The translations under genes were made by a program, and so were the position numbers. From assembly GCA_033439295.1 (NCBI GenBank), contig JAVTLE010000005.1:3150501-3214500 (forward strand): DNA of 64,000 bases. Reading direction: 5' to 3'. Below the pieces are notes generated by a model that had not been told where the DNA came from, made no database searches, and saw only the letters and a list, made by a program, of their open reading frames with translations. Source of the stretch: Deuterostichococcus epilithicus. Taxonomy: Eukaryota > Chlorophyta > Trebouxiophyceae > Prasiolales > Stichococcaceae. This document shows, one piece after another, positions 28,579-40,700 of the stretch. The stretch's first letter is position 1. Each line of letters begins with the position of its first letter.

Positions 28579-31527
28579 TCACTCCTCGAGTGCGACCGGC
28601 GAGCCCTCCACCCACTGGGCGCCCTGCACAAAGCGCGCCACAGTCTGTGAGAGTCCAACTCGCTGTGTTAAAGCAGAATTTGGTCGGGACGGTTGGTCCG
28701 GAGCACTTGGACGATCTTGTGAAAAGATGATCTGGCAAGGATGCACACAGGTGACAGCACCGTTGAGTTTTGTGTGATCAAGACCCAAGAAATTTGACTG
28801 GACGAAGGAGACGCAAGATGCCTACGTTCTCGGACAGCTTCTTGTGCGCGGCGGCATACTCCTGGAAAAAGTTGTCCTGGTCCGCGGCGTAGCGCTGCGC
28901 ATGCGGCCTGCGCGCAGGGGGCAGCACCTTGTTGTCAGCACTCGTCGGCAGAAGCAGCCCTACCAGGAACATGGATGCTGCAAGCAATCATGCAATGCAG
29001 CAGTGCAATCGAGCTGGAGAACCCTGGGACAGTGGATCAGGCCCTGAGGCCTGCCAGGTGACATTTGGAGGCATGAGAAAGAAGGGGACTATGAGATGCA
29101 ACCGAACGAGCACGCAGGCGCAGAGGCTCACCGGAATTCGGCGTCGTCAAACAGGCAGCGGTCCGTGTCCAGCACCAGCAGCTCCGGGTCTGAACGCTCC
29201 ACGATGTGCGTGAAGTACCTGGCAGGTGGCGAGTGCCCAATGTTCAATTGTCGGCTCTTGGGTTCAGACTGGGCCAACGACAATGGATCAGTTGCAGCAT
29301 CGGCAGCAACAGGAGCGATGCACAGACTGTGTGGGGTGAAGGCTCGCAGCTGCAACTGCGGGCAGTGGCTTCCGCGGGCGCGCTTGGAGGCGGCACCGTA
29401 GGAGTGATATTGCGGCGCCGCACGCAGCCGGACTGCCGTTGGGCAGCTCTGAGGACATGTAAAGCAGGGCGTGTGGAAGGCGCACTCGTTGTCGAACTTG
29501 AGCCAGTCCTTGGTCCAGGAGGAGCCGCCGGTGGTCTTCACGCCCGCAGGGCACTGCGACGTGTACTTCGTGCTCTCCTTGCCTGCGGCCGGCAGCAGCA
29601 GTGACAGCAGTCAGTATCGAGGGAGCAGCAGGCACAGTCGCATAAAGTCTGGGTGGATGATGTGATTTGGTGACCGATGCCATGCCAGGCCACGGCGGGC
29701 CGTGGTGGGCTGCGATGCATGGCGCAGGGCCAGGTCTGATTGTGGCATAAGCGATCCTTCGCAGATGCCTGAGCCAAAAGCTCGCCGCCGTCGTTCCATG
29801 CAAGGGGTTCGGTCCGAGGGGCGCACCAAGGCCGGAGCGGTTGTGGAAAGCGCGGCCGAGCGTGTGCGCGCCAGACAGCGCCACGATCTCCTGGTCGTTG
29901 AAGCCCTGCATGGAGGGCGTGCACATCAGCACTGCAGATGTGCAGGTGTGCGGCGCTGGTAACAGGCCCCCACCCAAATGGTGGTGAACACGCTGGGCGT
30001 CCCTCCAATTCCCCCCCGATTTCCCCAAGCAACCTCGCCCTGGCACCTCTCCAATTGCCCCAAGAATCCTCGCTCTGCCACCTCTACCCCCTGGGGTACC
30101 TCCCGACTCTCCACAGGGAGGCGCATGAGCAAGCGCATATTGCATGAGCACATGCAGAGAGACTGCCCCCCACCTGGCGGTAGAACACCTCCCGCAGGTG
30201 CTCAGCCGGCGAGATGGCACTGTTCGGCCACGGCGCCGCACCCGCTGCGCCAACAGGGACGATGCGCGATCAGCTGAGCCGTGACGGCAGCAGGAGGCTG
30301 GCCCAAAAGGCTCTCAGAATCGTCAAAGATGCCGTCGCTGGGGCCAGCCCACAGGCGTCTGCAGAGTCTGCCAGCTGTCCCATGGCCTGGAGCCCACAGG
30401 ACGGCGAAGGGCATCGTGATGCAGGGAGGGTATGAAGGACTTGCAGGCACAAAGGGGTCCAGAGGCAGCGCACCCGGCAGCACGCCGTCAGCTGCCTTCA
30501 GCTCCTCCTTCGGACAGTCCTCCCGGCCGTACCGCATGTCGATCTTTGGGCCGCCGGCATCCTGCAGCGTAAAACGCCATCGATTTCCGCCGCTTACTCA
30601 GAATGTCCTCGGGCGGCTGAGATGCGCAGCGTCACCACCAGCAGTGCTGCCTTCCATCACAGGACCTTGGCAGGGGGCAAAAGCACACTTAAGCTTGCGG
30701 CGCGTCCGTACCTCAATAGACATGGCTGACGCCATCTGCATCAGGTCTGCCCAGCTGACATTCGGCACCTGTGAACGGCACGGCAAAAGCGCATTAGTGT
30801 TGCGCTGCCCTCGAATATTTTGCCACAGCAGCGAACGCAGCATGGCACAGGGACGGCTGCGATGTCATTGCATGAGGTGCCAGGGTTTTGCGTCCATGCA
30901 TCACCTTGTCCTTAATGGGCTGCAGGAGCTTCACCGCGCTCACAAGCCCCGCGTTACAGCCGTGTGCACACTCTGCTGGGAAACGCAGCGAGCCATTGGC
31001 GCCGGCCCTCTGTGGCCACTCCTCCACGTTCTGCAGTTGTGGTGACCGGGGCGTTGATGAAGATCGACGCATGCTAAACAGTGACTTGATGGTGTTGCGT
31101 TGAGATCGCTGCGCAACAAAACGCTGAGCCACGATCTGCCGACTTAAAACGTTGCAAACAATGCGATAGATCAGACACATGTCGAATGCGGGGTTCGTCG
31201 GTCACATGCAGACTCGAAGGTTCCAGTTCCAACCTTGAGCATGCACGCATGCATACATGCTGCACCCAACAGCATCGGATAACCAGGTAGATTGCAGCTC
31301 TCAAACATTTGTGCACCGCTTTAAATTGCAGGCAATCATGCTGCACTGATATCTGCCGGCTGCAGACACGATGTCTGACGTCACAGCGATCGGCTGGCGC
31401 ACACCTTGTCGTAGGTGCCAGAGTCGTGCCACGCCAGCCGAACGAGCAGAGGGTGCGGCTTGACCTCCTTCAGCAGCTCAGTGACGAGCTTCTTCGCCTC
31501 CTTCAGCTGCACCTGGTCGACGCCCAT
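28579..31527 (-). CDS. APX: Ascorbate peroxidase (class I heme peroxidase)
   Basis: Ten exons fit in phase: 31405-31527, 30905-31030, 30712-30768, 30474-30561, 30174-30244, 29827-29905, 29486-29582, 29132-29218, 28826-28907, 28579-28623 (TGA); 284 residues from the ATG at 31527. It reduces hydrogen peroxide with ascorbate. Visible: distal heme site [15 protein letters not shown] (catalytic Arg, Trp and His), [78 protein letters not shown] (proximal heme His), [28 protein letters not shown] and [14 protein letters not shown]. The Arg after GAHTLG, used for ascorbate binding, is present. No transit peptide is seen at this ATG; an upstream exon could add one, so cytosolic or plastid location is open. 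Confidence 0.93.
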
Positions 31528-31925
31528 CGTGCTTGTGAAATGAGAAATTGCAATCGAGGGTTCTTATTGATACCAATACGTAGACAGACTCCTTGATGTG
31601 ATTTCAAGCTATGGTAGCAATGCGATTCGGGAATCCGAGAGTGTAATGCTTTGACGAAGTGCATGTGAGAAGGGGTGGCTCTTGGGCCGCGAGGGAAATC
31701 CTCGCAGTGTCTGTCCGTGCAGTCCCAGTGCCCAGTCATAGTCACATCATGCATTGAACATCAGAGAATTGTGCAGCGGCCCGCCGCTTTAGTGCATGTT
31801 ACCCGCCTGCGCTTTGGAATCCGTTTCCATCGTTGCGGGGACAGTATCCAGAGGACTCAGCATTACCACTGGTGGCGTGCGAGTTAGTGACGTCACAGAG
31901 TTGAAATGCTCCTACTACCCAGTTG
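31528..31925. other. Intergenic, APX upstream region and ABCG 3' flank
   Basis: 398 bases between two minus-strand genes. An upstream non-coding or transit-peptide exon of APX could lie here, but none was identified. Confidence 0.45.
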
Positions 31926-34900
31926 TTAGTTGCGGCACAGCGAGATGCTGAGCCGGTAGTGCGGCGCAGTGCGCTTCACCGCCAGGGCGATCCAGAGAAC
32001 AAGCCCCAACGCGGCCACAAACGCGGAAAGGTACCCCAGGTAGTTCCACTTGCTGCTCGATTGCAGGTTGTAGGTCACGAGCACAACATCCCAGCCCAGC
32101 CGGCCGCCGTACTCATTGATCTGCAGCAGAGGTGTGAGAGCGGTGTCGGTTGTGAACGGACGTGTGACAGATCCGAGAAGATCTCTGGCCTGATCCATGG
32201 GCACAACAGCGGCCAAGAATTCAACGAGCGAAGCAGAAGCGACGCACCATGAGGGCGCCATAGCTGTACCGCAGCGGGTTGGCGTAGGAGAACCAGTACC
32301 ACCAGCGGGGGATGTCGGCGTCGCGCAGCAGGCAGTTGCCAAAGAAGAGCAGGGAGATGACGATCAACGGCAAGAGCCCAGTGGCCACCTCCGCAGTGGG
32401 CACCATCGCCGCCAGCAGGTATCCAAACACTGCGCAGCAGCAGACATAGGCTGGCATGCATGGTTGGTGGTGGACCCAGTCAGATTCAGTTTGCAGCACA
32501 CTGTCATCAAGCGCCATACCACACATGACGACACCACTGCGTGGTACGGCAACCGTGCTGCTGTGCCCACCAACGGCGACAGTGCTGATGGTGAGGTACG
32601 TCAGCCAGAAGAACAGCCAGCTGCCATGGAGCTGGACCGGGAAGAACAGGATGCAACTGAGGGGCAGCGTCTGCAGCGCCACCAGGGCGATTTCCTCAGA
32701 CATCTTGTGTGCCAGCCACACGCCGCTGCAATACCAGCCGGCGTTGCGCTCCCTGCGCCACAACCAAAAGACCACTGTAAACGGGATTGCAACCTTGATT
32801 CCGCAAGCCATCTGATGATATAGCAACAATGCATGACAGGGGACACTACTTCGAGCAAGAGTATGCAGGTTCAGCAAACATGCATGCTCCCTTATCTATG
32901 TCGGACCGCCACATACAGTGTGTAGCCTGCCCTGGACTCAGACAGACACCACGCTCGAGCAGGCGGGCCACATCAGACCTAAACAGTATGTGGCGGCACA
33001 CCTCAGGAAGGCGGGCATCTCGTACACCAGCAGCCCGAGGTAGAAGGCGGTGTAGAACAGCGGCAACAGAGCCAGCATCCACAGCAGCGACAGGATGTTG
33101 CCGGTGGAGGCGGGCTCCAGCAGCGAGCCGCGGTGCCAGTACAGGCTCATGATGAGGATGCAGAAGAAGAGCTTGTCGAATGTCCGCATGACCCACCACA
33201 CGGGGTCCCGCACGTTCGCCAGCGTCCGCCGCTGCGGGCCAGCAAGGTGCGCCATGAGCGCCAACCCATCATCGGTCGTGAAGCTTCGACGGTGTGCTCT
33301 CCTGTGCATGTGGCCCTTGCGCAATCGTGTGTCATTTTGTCAGGTGTGAGTGACGCCAGCAGGAGCGCACCCGGAGGAGCGTCCAGAAGCTGAACCACGC
33401 CGGGTTGACGCCGTCGCCGCAACAATCGCTTAGGCTGGCACTCTGTCCAACCGGCGCCAGGGGCGCGGCATCAGCTGCCATTGTCGCGGCTGCCGCTGAC
33501 GGTGCGAAAAGGTTGGAGCAGGCACTGATCGATCCCTCTGTGTGTGGGTCCGGCTGCAAGCAGGCGGAACGCGATTTCAGCATACATGAGGTCGCCACTG
33601 CCATTGCAGCATTAACGTTGGTCTCCAGCCCGTACTCAGGTGCCGCACAGGCTCGTTAGAGCCAGCGGCTGCACTATGTATTCGCTTTTGAAGCACATAG
33701 CAGAGCAGAGCGTTCGAGCAGTTAAAGGCAGAGCAGCGGTATCGGCAGTGCCAGAATCACCTGCTCGAGGCCCTCCGCAAGCCACTCGGATTCTGGCAGC
33801 CGCGCTGCGTCAAAAATGGGTAGGCCCGGACACAGCGTCTGAAAATGTGCAACCAGCTGGCCGCCTGCACAACACACGATCTAATGCTTCAATTTCTGGA
33901 CAGGCAACATCAGGCAGGCAGCACGACAAGCGCACGACCATGCATGTGCGTCCATCAGACAGTGCTGCACATGCTGTGGACCAGGCAGATGCAGCGCTGG
34001 GCGCTAGGCCCTCAGAACCCTGCACTTCTCACACACTACGAACACCTCTCATGACTGGCCCTGCTCACCGGGGCTGCCGAAGTACAGGGTGCGGCCCTGC
34101 AGCAGCACCAGGACCCGGTCGAGCAGCGCGTAGGCTGTCGGCGTCGGCGCGTCCAGGGCCGCAACCACCGTTAGGCCGCGCCGTGCCAGTACCTGCGCGC
34201 CGGCAGGCGTGGTTGTGGGTTTGGCGCCACGATGGTACAGCCCGCCACATCACTGCCAGCATTGCCATCCTGATGGTTTGGCCGGCCGCCGGCTGACCGG
34301 AGGGCAAAAGTAACTTCGCATGCAGGCTGTCTTCCTCAGGTTGCATATTTCTATACATCAACTCCGCGTCAGCCTGGTCAAGGGGCCTACCGAAAGACAC
34401 TCAGGGAAGTATGGTGCCTTGCCTTCAGCGTGCGCATGACGCGATTGCCAGCTGCCGGCGGCAGGCCTGCCGTGGGACTGTCCAGGAGGAGCACGCCCGG
34501 CGCCGTATGCACGCAAGAAACCAGTGCCACTGCAATGCTCGCCCGCCGCATGTCTTCCGCTGGCCCAATTACAACACATGTGAGTGTGGACTAGGATGCC
34601 ACTTAGGCTTGCGAGTTCAAACAGCCGCCTCTGGGGCACGCGGGGTGTGGAGTCCGCCATCACGGTGCAGCCGGAGCCATCAAATGCCCGCACCTGAAAT
34701 GCCGGGCGCCCAGGCGCAGCCAATGCGACGGCGCCGCACCGCCTCCAGGCCCAGCAGCCGGATGACCTCGTTGACGCGTGCAACCTTGTCCGCCGCGGGA
34801 ATACCCCGCGAGTTTGCCATGTCCGCCGCATACAGTAGCTGCCCCTCCACCGTGAGGTTGAATGTGAGCGTGTCTGCATTCACAAGCGTTGAATGTGAGC

Positions 34901-35503
34901 GTGTCTGCATTCTCAAACGTACACCATACTGTTAGCTGCACGAGGTGGTGTAGCAGCAGCGTTGCAGTAGCGGCGAGCCAGTCTTGTCTGTAGAAGCAAG
35001 CCGAAGCCAAGTACATTCATGCGTGCAAGGCAAGCGCAAGGCACAAGTGATGCCGCCGTGCAAGATCATCACGTTTGAGATGCAGGCAATCCGCACGACA
35101 AATCTGATGAGCCAGAGATTGAGAAGCCTACCGTATGCATCCACGAGTACTGGACGACCAGGGCAGGTGCTTTCATCTTCCGACAAGCCTGCGCCGGGCT
35201 GCTGGTGACACCTTGCTATTGCCAGCACCCCTGCAAAGCGAGGTCGCGTGCGGCGCAGCGTCGGTCTTTCGCGTCAGTGTAGTTCCTGTCAACAAGCAAG
35301 TACAGCTCAACAAGATACCAACACAGGATCGCGGGTAGCCGCGCACGGAGGAACGCGGTGCGCCCGCTGTGGGCCGGGCCGAGAACACCCGACAGTTGTC
35401 CCGGCAAAAAGCAGGCGCTAGCACAGCCATCCTGCAGCTGCTCGCCGAACTTGGATCTCAACGACGATCCTGCCTCCTGCAAGCACAGGCAGAAAATTGG
35501 CAC
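31926..35503 (-). CDS. ABCG-type half transporter with degenerate nucleotide-binding domain, 5' end unresolved
   Basis: Resolved exons (minus): one near 35503-35340, then 34694-34873, 34423-34559, 34069-34192, 33371-33553, 33002-33231, 32571-32752, 32248-32429, 31926-32120 (TAA). Domain order is ATPase then membrane, as in ABCG/WBC. The membrane half is normal: WFSFWTLLRRRTLANVRDP, FFCILIMSLYWHRGSLL, YEMPAFLRERNAGWYCSG, ALVALQTLPLSCILFFPV, RDADIPRWWYWFSYANPLRY and a last helix AFVAALGLVLWIALAV. The ATPase half keeps the fold words (NLTVEGQLLYAADMA, VNEVIRLLGLE, RASIAVALVS, GRTLYFGSPG), but Walker A is GPAHSGRT (Lys to Arg), the signature SGGE reads SAED, Walker B is LLLDSPTAGLP (Glu to Ser) and the H-loop His is Asp (ALDAPT). 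Reading frames are open. One intron starts with GC (34422). Exons between 34873 and 35340 and between 33553 and 34069 are incomplete. It may be a non-hydrolysing paralogue or an early pseudogene. Confidence 0.72.
34859..34911. repeat. Duplicated acceptor and exon start in the ABCG gene
   Basis: tgaatgtgagcgtgtctgc occurs at 34859 and again at 34889, followed by attc in both. On the minus strand each copy reads GAATGCAG then ACACGCTCACATTCAA. Only the copy at lower coordinates continues as the exon 34694-34873. Confidence 0.9.
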
Positions 35504-36299
35504 GTGCAGAATACGGCAAGAAAGTGGTGTCCGACAGTAGCGTGTGCCGTACCGATAGAAACCGGCTTGATGCGTCAGGCAACCGCTGACTCGCGTGGGA
35601 AGGCTGTCATGCTGACACAGTAAGCTTTCTTGTCGTGATCGACCCCTCTACGTGTTTAGAAGCACCCGGATCTTTCAGGTCAAGCTAGGGCCAGGACCGG
35701 GACGTGAAAAGGCACTACATCGCAATTTTGGATATTCAGCAATCGCCATGTTGCCATCCGTGCAGCGAGCAGGAGGTTGATCCAGCATTTACATCTGTTA
35801 CATGTCCTGCTGACCCAGCTCGCGACGCTGAACGGTCGTGCACCTGCACCATGTCTTGCACTCTTGTTGGAAGCTAGAGTACGCACACTGGTGGGCCCAC
35901 AGTGACGCACCGAGAAGGGAGTAACGCCTCCTGTCCATCGGGAAGGATGGGAATCGGATCCTCTTTCCAGGTCGTCCATCGCATCGCGCTGAGTTGCGTT
36001 CCAGCTGTACTATAAAAACCTCTTATCACCCCAAGCTTGCGACTGTATGACACACCGCTGAGTCACAGAACGAGCCTCGATTGACACGCACATTTCTGAC
36101 ACGCAAGGCGCCTGCTGCAGTCGCTGCAATGCTGCTGCGCCACGCTGCACTTTCAGATCCGACAGGGAAGGTTATGTGAAGACGCTGGAAGCAGTTCCTG
36201 CACGGACCCCCCCGGGCAAACTCGGCGATTTTGGCCAGTTCCGTGATTTGCTGGCATGCAGATGCTACGAAACGCCATCTTCTGACCACGACTGTCCAT
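35504..36299. promoter_or_regulatory. Divergent region between ABCG (-) and DUF3128 (+)
   Basis: Probably holds the ABCG first exon (a minus-strand start at 35979, MDDLERGSDSH, is possible but unproven) and the DUF3128 promoter with a TATAAAAA at 36011. Confidence 0.4.
36011..36018 (+). promoter_or_regulatory. TATA-box-like element
   Basis: TATAAAAA lies 289 bases before the DUF3128 start codon, in an otherwise mixed-composition region. Confidence 0.35.
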
Positions 36300-37180
36300 A
36301 TGTCAAATGGCGGTGCGGACAATGCCACATATTCAGGCAACGCCAGCTCAGCCGAGTGGTCGTCCGCCGACGAGCCCAATGGCAAGCCCAGAGAGAGCTG
36401 CGTCAAGCACTTCGACGCCCTTTGGTTCTGCTACTGTAAGTCAGCCGCGCTCAGCGGCCTCATTCTCATCCTGTTGTGAGTGGCGCATGAGCAGCGTGCC
36501 GCGGCTGCGGCAATCATGCCCGTGCTCACCCACCCCCATGTACTGAGGAGCTTACGGACCTATATGCGATGCACACCTCAGAAGCTTTTGCAGGTTCATA
36601 TTCAAGGGCTCTTACCTTGTCATGATCCGCGGCATGCGCAGCCCCCGTGTACCAGATGCAGCAGCTGTACAGGTATGGGCAGGTGGACGACTGCACAGGC
36701 AGGTGGCGAGACTTCTACGACTGCCTCAAAAAGCGCACCAAGTTCGCCGACCAGGTGGGGCACTGCGACGTGCAGACAGCTGGTAGGGACCAACGCAATG
36801 GAGGAGAGTGCCGTGCCGATTGATGCATGCAAACCAATTGGCATGGCGAATGAGGAGCCTGCCGCCGGTCCGTTGCAGGTGCTGGAGAAGCATAGAGCCG
36901 AGCCGATATGGCAGATACGCACGCCAGAGGAGGCATATGCATTCTGGCAGGTGATCCTGCTCCCCGACGGTGCCATGACCAGCATCCGCAAGGCCATGCA
37001 TCCTGCCTACCATGATTGGCTTGTCACAGACAACTCTTCCGACAGCCTCATCTGAAATATCGTTGCCCGACGCAGGAGCAATTTGGCCACCTGCGGAAGT
37101 TGGAGCCGCAGCAGACGGCGACGCAGGGCGGTCAGAAGTCTGCAGAGAAAATAACCATTGCAGATCCGACTCGGGGTTGA
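36300..37180 (+). CDS. DUF3128 twin-CX9C protein (C22orf39/Emi1-like)
   Basis: Four exons fit in phase: 36300-36435, 36642-36754, 36879-36950, 37076-37180 (TGA); 141 residues. The protein has CVKHFDALWFC and CTGRWRDFYDC, both exactly CX9C, followed by KKRTKFADQ, RAEPIWQIRTPEEAYAFWQE and QFGHLRKLE. This is the DUF3128 family, which includes human C22orf39 and yeast Emi1. Twin CX9C proteins usually gain two disulfides in the mitochondrial intermembrane space through Mia40, but location is not shown here. The N-terminus is Ser/Asn/Gly-rich and the C-tail is polar. TGTAA lies at 37272, 92 bases past the stop. Confidence 0.88.
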
Positions 37181-37744
37181 GATGGTGGATGAGCAGAGAG
37201 TCAGGTTCGGGAGCAGCAGTTCCTCGTGGGGGTGCGGTCTCCTTGGGGCTAATTCGTCGCGTGTTTAGGTTTGTAACAGAGGAATCGGACACACCAATTC
37301 AGGATCGAGTGCCACAGTGAAGGGAATATCTAAAGACGTTCGGCGCATTGTTCCTGTCCTGCTGCTGCTGCTGCTGATCTAGATAGGTACCATCGGAAGT
37401 TCTTGACGGCAGAATGCACCATTGCCCTGTCTTGCGCTGACCTTCTGAAAAAATTGCGTCCCCCTGCAGCTGGCTGCGGCCAGGCTTCTAATGCCTGCCC
37501 TAGAATATCAAGAGCTAGAAGTACACCTACCGGCATGGACCTTTGAGCATCAACCCGAGGAAGGCATCTGCAGCGCCACAGCATGTAGGTAACAATCCGC
37601 ACGCGCACACTATCTACTCAGCTTCAGATATTACTCGCTGTAATCTACCTTCCAGGTTTGGCAGTTCCGGATAGGTCTTCCCGAGACCAGCAGCCCTGCA
37701 TCCTGCAAGGGCTGGCGGGAGCAGTGGCCCCTACAAGCCACTGC
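37181..37744. other. Intergenic, convergent 3' flanks of DUF3128 and MUT9-like kinase
   Basis: No gene recognised. TGTAA at 37272 serves the plus-strand gene. A short gctgctgctgctgctgatc tract lies near 37361. Confidence 0.5.
37272..37276 (+). terminator. TGTAA polyadenylation motif of DUF3128
   Basis: Lies 92 bases past the stop codon at 37180. Confidence 0.6.
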
Positions 37745-40700
37745 TCAGTGGACGGTGCGGCCATATGACACGGCCGCAATGTACATGCCCTTGTCCCACT
37801 TCTCCTTGATGGCCGATATGGGCCACACATTGTCGCGCAGCGTCTCCTGCTCGTTGCTGCGCGGCTCTCGCTTTGGCAGCGACATGAAAACCTGCAGCAG
37901 GTTCCACACGACTTCTGAACAGAGTCCTTCAAAGCAAAAAGAAATTTTCATGAGAATTCATAGCATAAGTCCTGACAAAAGCCTCGCCCGCCGCCTGCTC
38001 TTTTCCACTGGCGGCAGCACACTCGCTGTGCCACACATAGTGCAGGACCGCGCAGGCAGTGCGTATGATGTGCAGGAGTTTGCGATGGGTTCCACCGGCC
38101 GCAGCATCTAGCAGCAGGCTCAGCGTAATGTAGATGCGGGGTCAGCAGGCGGCTGTGGGGACAGCAGTACGGGAGGCGCACCGCTGTCTGCTGCATCGTG
38201 GATGCGCAGGCCGTGATTCGATAGCCTGCACTTCTCAGCAATGCCGCTCAGAGCGACAACGTTGGAACTAGCGACGCAGCAGCTCCTGAAACACAGGAGC
38301 CATTGCCCCTAGGGACAAGGCTGTGCATCGTACGGGCGGAGCATCGGAAGGAAAACCGCGTTGCACTGCACCTGTGCCCCAGCGCAGGTGGATCGCCTCG
38401 CTGGGGTACGCATAGTCAACCTCGACCACCTGCAGTGGCAGCTTGTTGCCTTCGGAAAGGAAAGGAAAGGGTCTCTCGAGATGGCGGACGAGTGCTTCAG
38501 CATGGCAGTTTGAGTCTCTGTGCGCGGCTCGTCGAGCGCATCGATGGCCATCGACGCATGGTGAACGAGGCATGAAAGGGTGTGCCACCTGCCGCAGGAA
38601 AGGCGCGTTCTTGGACATGACCACCGCCCAGCTGTTCTGCGCGGTGCCTGCTGCCGTCACGAAGAACCCCTCGCCCCACTGCAGGGTTCGCACATCCACC
38701 CTCAAGCCTTCACTGCGCGCTTGGGCAACGGCAGGGCTTTTTAGGACTGGATGCAGACTCTGGGTGCACAACACAGGAGCAGACGCGAACTCAGATGCGA
38801 CCGTTATGCGCGAGAACTCCTTGCAACACGCACCTTCTGTTTGATCCAGTCGAGCGGGAATTTCTCGCTGACCTTGTACGACTGCTGCGTGTAGGGCGCG
38901 CCCTTGGACATGACCGTGAGCGAGCGGCTCTTGTGCGGCATGCCTTCACGAAGGATATGACGCATCAACTGTCAAGTCAGCTCCTTTGCATGCAACACCG
39001 CACAGTGGTGCAGACCAGCAGGGGGTGGCGAGCAAGCCACTGTCTGCACAAGGCTGCAGCCTGACCGTCATTAGCATGTTTCAGACCGACCTGCGATTGA
39101 GGTGATGTAGTAGCCGTCATCCCAGCGCTGGGTGACCATCTCGCGGCTCTGCATGTCAGAGTTTAGGAGCTCGTCTTCGAGTCAGCAGGGTGTGACCAAG
39201 GTATGCTGTTAGTCCAGAGTACTTGGTGTGCAACCCATGCATGCACCCTGACAGACTCATGTGGGTGCCCCATCTGTGCGTCAGACGGCACCAGATCCTG
39301 ATGATCTGCAGACGCTGTGCAACAACAGCCACTGACTGCTTGCGAAGAAGCAACACAGATCGATGACACGTCGCACCACGAGGCTGTCAGAAACCTCGTA
39401 CGCCTGATGCAGAGGAACACAAAGTGTTGACATGTGGCAGTGACTCCAGGGAGGGGCACTGGCCCCGGGAGCGCCAAGCTGGTCACTGGGCCGAAGTACT
39501 TTTGGAGGCATGGTGCACTTGGAAGGCATGTCAGCAGTTGGCAGCGGTGGAGCGTAAGGCACAACAAACCGGAGAGCCTGTCGTTGCACCTGCGCTGTGT
39601 ATTTGAGGCCAGAGCACAGCACGAAGGTCCAGCTGTCGTTGGGCGCCGACACCGCACTGCAGGGTCAAGCGACGAGCTCGGGATCATAGCAGAAGGCGCA
39701 AGGTATGTCGCAACGTTGTAAGCCTCAGTGCAATGCCTGAAGACCATGACTGACACACAAACCGCTGTTGTCAGTGCTCAGGAGCACCCGCACTTGGCAG
39801 GCCAGCCCACAGCCACACCACACCTGCTGATGTGCATGTCCTGGCTCCAGCCCGTCTCCACAAACCTCTTCAGCTCTGCCATCGTTGCGCCAGCGTGGTA
39901 CCTGCAGCCGGTGTGTCGGCACCAGGGTTTTGAACCTGTGCGTGGCAGGGCCCGGGCATGCGGACTTGTGCGGGTACGGGATCGCATTGCATTCCCAGAA
40001 GTTGCCCATGAGCGTCCATCGTGTGCAGCAGCGCTGGCAACAGATCCCGTGTGACACATGGCAGCCCCAATGCACGCAAATCAGGCTGACGCATTGCTGG
40101 CAAAGGAGTCTCCCTGCGCAGACCGAGGTAGCAGAGGGCCCAGAAACCCTGAGCAAAGCACACAGAAAGGCTGTGCGATGCTTGCAGCCGCACCGCTGCT
40201 TGTTCTTCCGCTGCGGGTTGAAGACGAGGAGGTACTGCTGCGACATAAGGCCCTGCCGGATGCGCTTCCGGGGCGCCGCCGCCAGGTCCGGTGCTCGCGG
40301 CTGCGGCTGCAATGCAGGGGAAACCAAATCGACGGCGTCCAGGAGGTCCACCACATGATGTTGCACATCAAGCTGACGCCGCACTCGAGTTTCCCCCAAG
40401 AAGGGTGTGCCCTGCTGCGGGCCATGGGGGACATCGGCGCTGTGGTGGCCAACCCTCAGCAGACGCAAGGCTGCACAATCACACCAGGCAGCTGAGCCAG
40501 CTGGAAGGCGGCACAGAATTGTGCTTTCACTTAGCTTCACTGCAGATAGTTGATCGAGGCGCCACGCACCCTCAGGCTGGGGGCCGCAATCGTCAGCGGC
40601 ATGGGTCCTGGGCCTACCGCCAGCGGCTCGAACAGCGCCACATACGCGGCGTAGTCCGGCTCCTCTGCATGCCTGTCCGACGTGCGTGGCACGAGGACGA

